From: an uncultured Eggerthellaceae bacterium
GTDB lineage: Bacteria; Actinomycetota; Coriobacteriia; Coriobacteriales; Eggerthellaceae
Direction: 5' to 3'
Assembly (NCBI GenBank): GCA_934648845.1
Contig: CAKUFS010000032.1
Location: 1-22,744 of the forward strand
Length of the DNA stretch: 22,744 bases
In this document: one piece after another, positions 22,682 through 22,744 of the stretch
Layout: each line of letters starts with the position of its first letter
How positions within the stretch are numbered: position 1 is the first letter of the stretch
Notes under the pieces: generated by a model
The model's input: the letters and a program-made list of their open reading frames with translations, nothing else
Told to the model about the DNA's origin: nothing
Databases searched by the model: none
Made by a program: the position numbers and the translations under genes

Positions 22682-22744
22682 ATGCACGAAGACATAAAAG
22701 AGGTTCTGTATACCGAAGAGCAAATTCAGCAGCGAATCAGAGAA
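22682..22744 (+). CDS. hpt: Hypoxanthine phosphoribosyltransferase, 5' end only
   Basis: The last 63 bases encode the first 21 residues, MHEDIKEVLYTEEQIQQRIRE, cut by the window end. This matches the typical N-terminus of bacterial HPRT (a D-I-x-x-V-L-x-x-E-E-Q-I pattern), the purine salvage enzyme converting hypoxanthine or guanine with PRPP to IMP or GMP. GAAAGG lies about 7-8 bases upstream of the ATG; an adjacent in-frame GTG at 22679 is an alternative. The 185-base gap 22497-22681 has no gene and no terminator that I can identify. With only 21 residues the call is provisional. Confidence 0.65.
   Translation, partial: MHEDIKEVLYTEEQIQQRIRE

Overview
The window is about 22.7 kb of moderately GC-rich bacterial chromosome, densely coded, with no rRNA, tRNA, CRISPR array or transposase gene that I can see. 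The gene set suggests an anaerobic or hydrogen-metabolising actinobacterium, most likely of class Coriobacteriia (Eggerthellaceae-like). The main evidence is the actinobacterial heat-shock order dnaK-grpE-dnaJ-hspR-clpB with a MerR-type HspR, together with nikR, hypE and a bacterial 2[4Fe-4S] ferredoxin. The taxonomic placement is inference.

Layout. 151-1518 (+) is a COG2509-type FAD-dependent dehydrogenase. 1613-2140 (-) is a PAP2 phosphatase and 2267-2803 (-) an unrecognised protein. 3039-5367 (+) is a nickel/iron-sulfur block: a small His-rich coiled-coil protein abutting nikR, then hypE and a ferredoxin gene, closed by a clear terminator at 5475-5507. 5573-6892 (-) is an accessory-looking AAA+/DUF4143 ATPase whose upstream region carries four tandem copies of a 32-bp repeat. 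7175-14176 (+) is the chaperone operon, with a near-consensus promoter overlapped by a degenerate HspR (HAIR) operator, an attenuator-like nest of hairpins before dnaJ, and a repeat-derived terminator after clpB. 14148-14317 is an island of palindromes, followed directly by a vapC toxin gene missing its 5' end. 14897-20929 (+) is a co-oriented run: a tiny membrane protein, trkH, an exported membrane-anchored protein, rsgA, a GT-A-like glycosyltransferase and a TauE/SafE permease. 21150-22496 is a LytS-type sensor histidine kinase, and the window ends 21 codons into a probable hypoxanthine phosphoribosyltransferase gene.

How the parts work together. DnaK, GrpE, the J-protein and ClpB form the disaggregation and refolding machine, and HspR encoded in the same operon is expected to repress it. 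NikR senses nickel, and HypE makes the CN ligands of the [NiFe]-hydrogenase active site. The most unusual material is non-coding. A palindromic element with an identical 26-bp core occurs three times (2179-2204, 14263-14288, 14835-14860). A second palindrome with the same architecture occurs twice, identically (14148-14176, 14289-14317). One copy serves as the clpB terminator, one abuts a broken toxin gene, and one contributes promoter-like sequence to a possibly leaderless small gene. I regard these as one short interspersed repeat family; the transposase that would mobilise it is not in the window.
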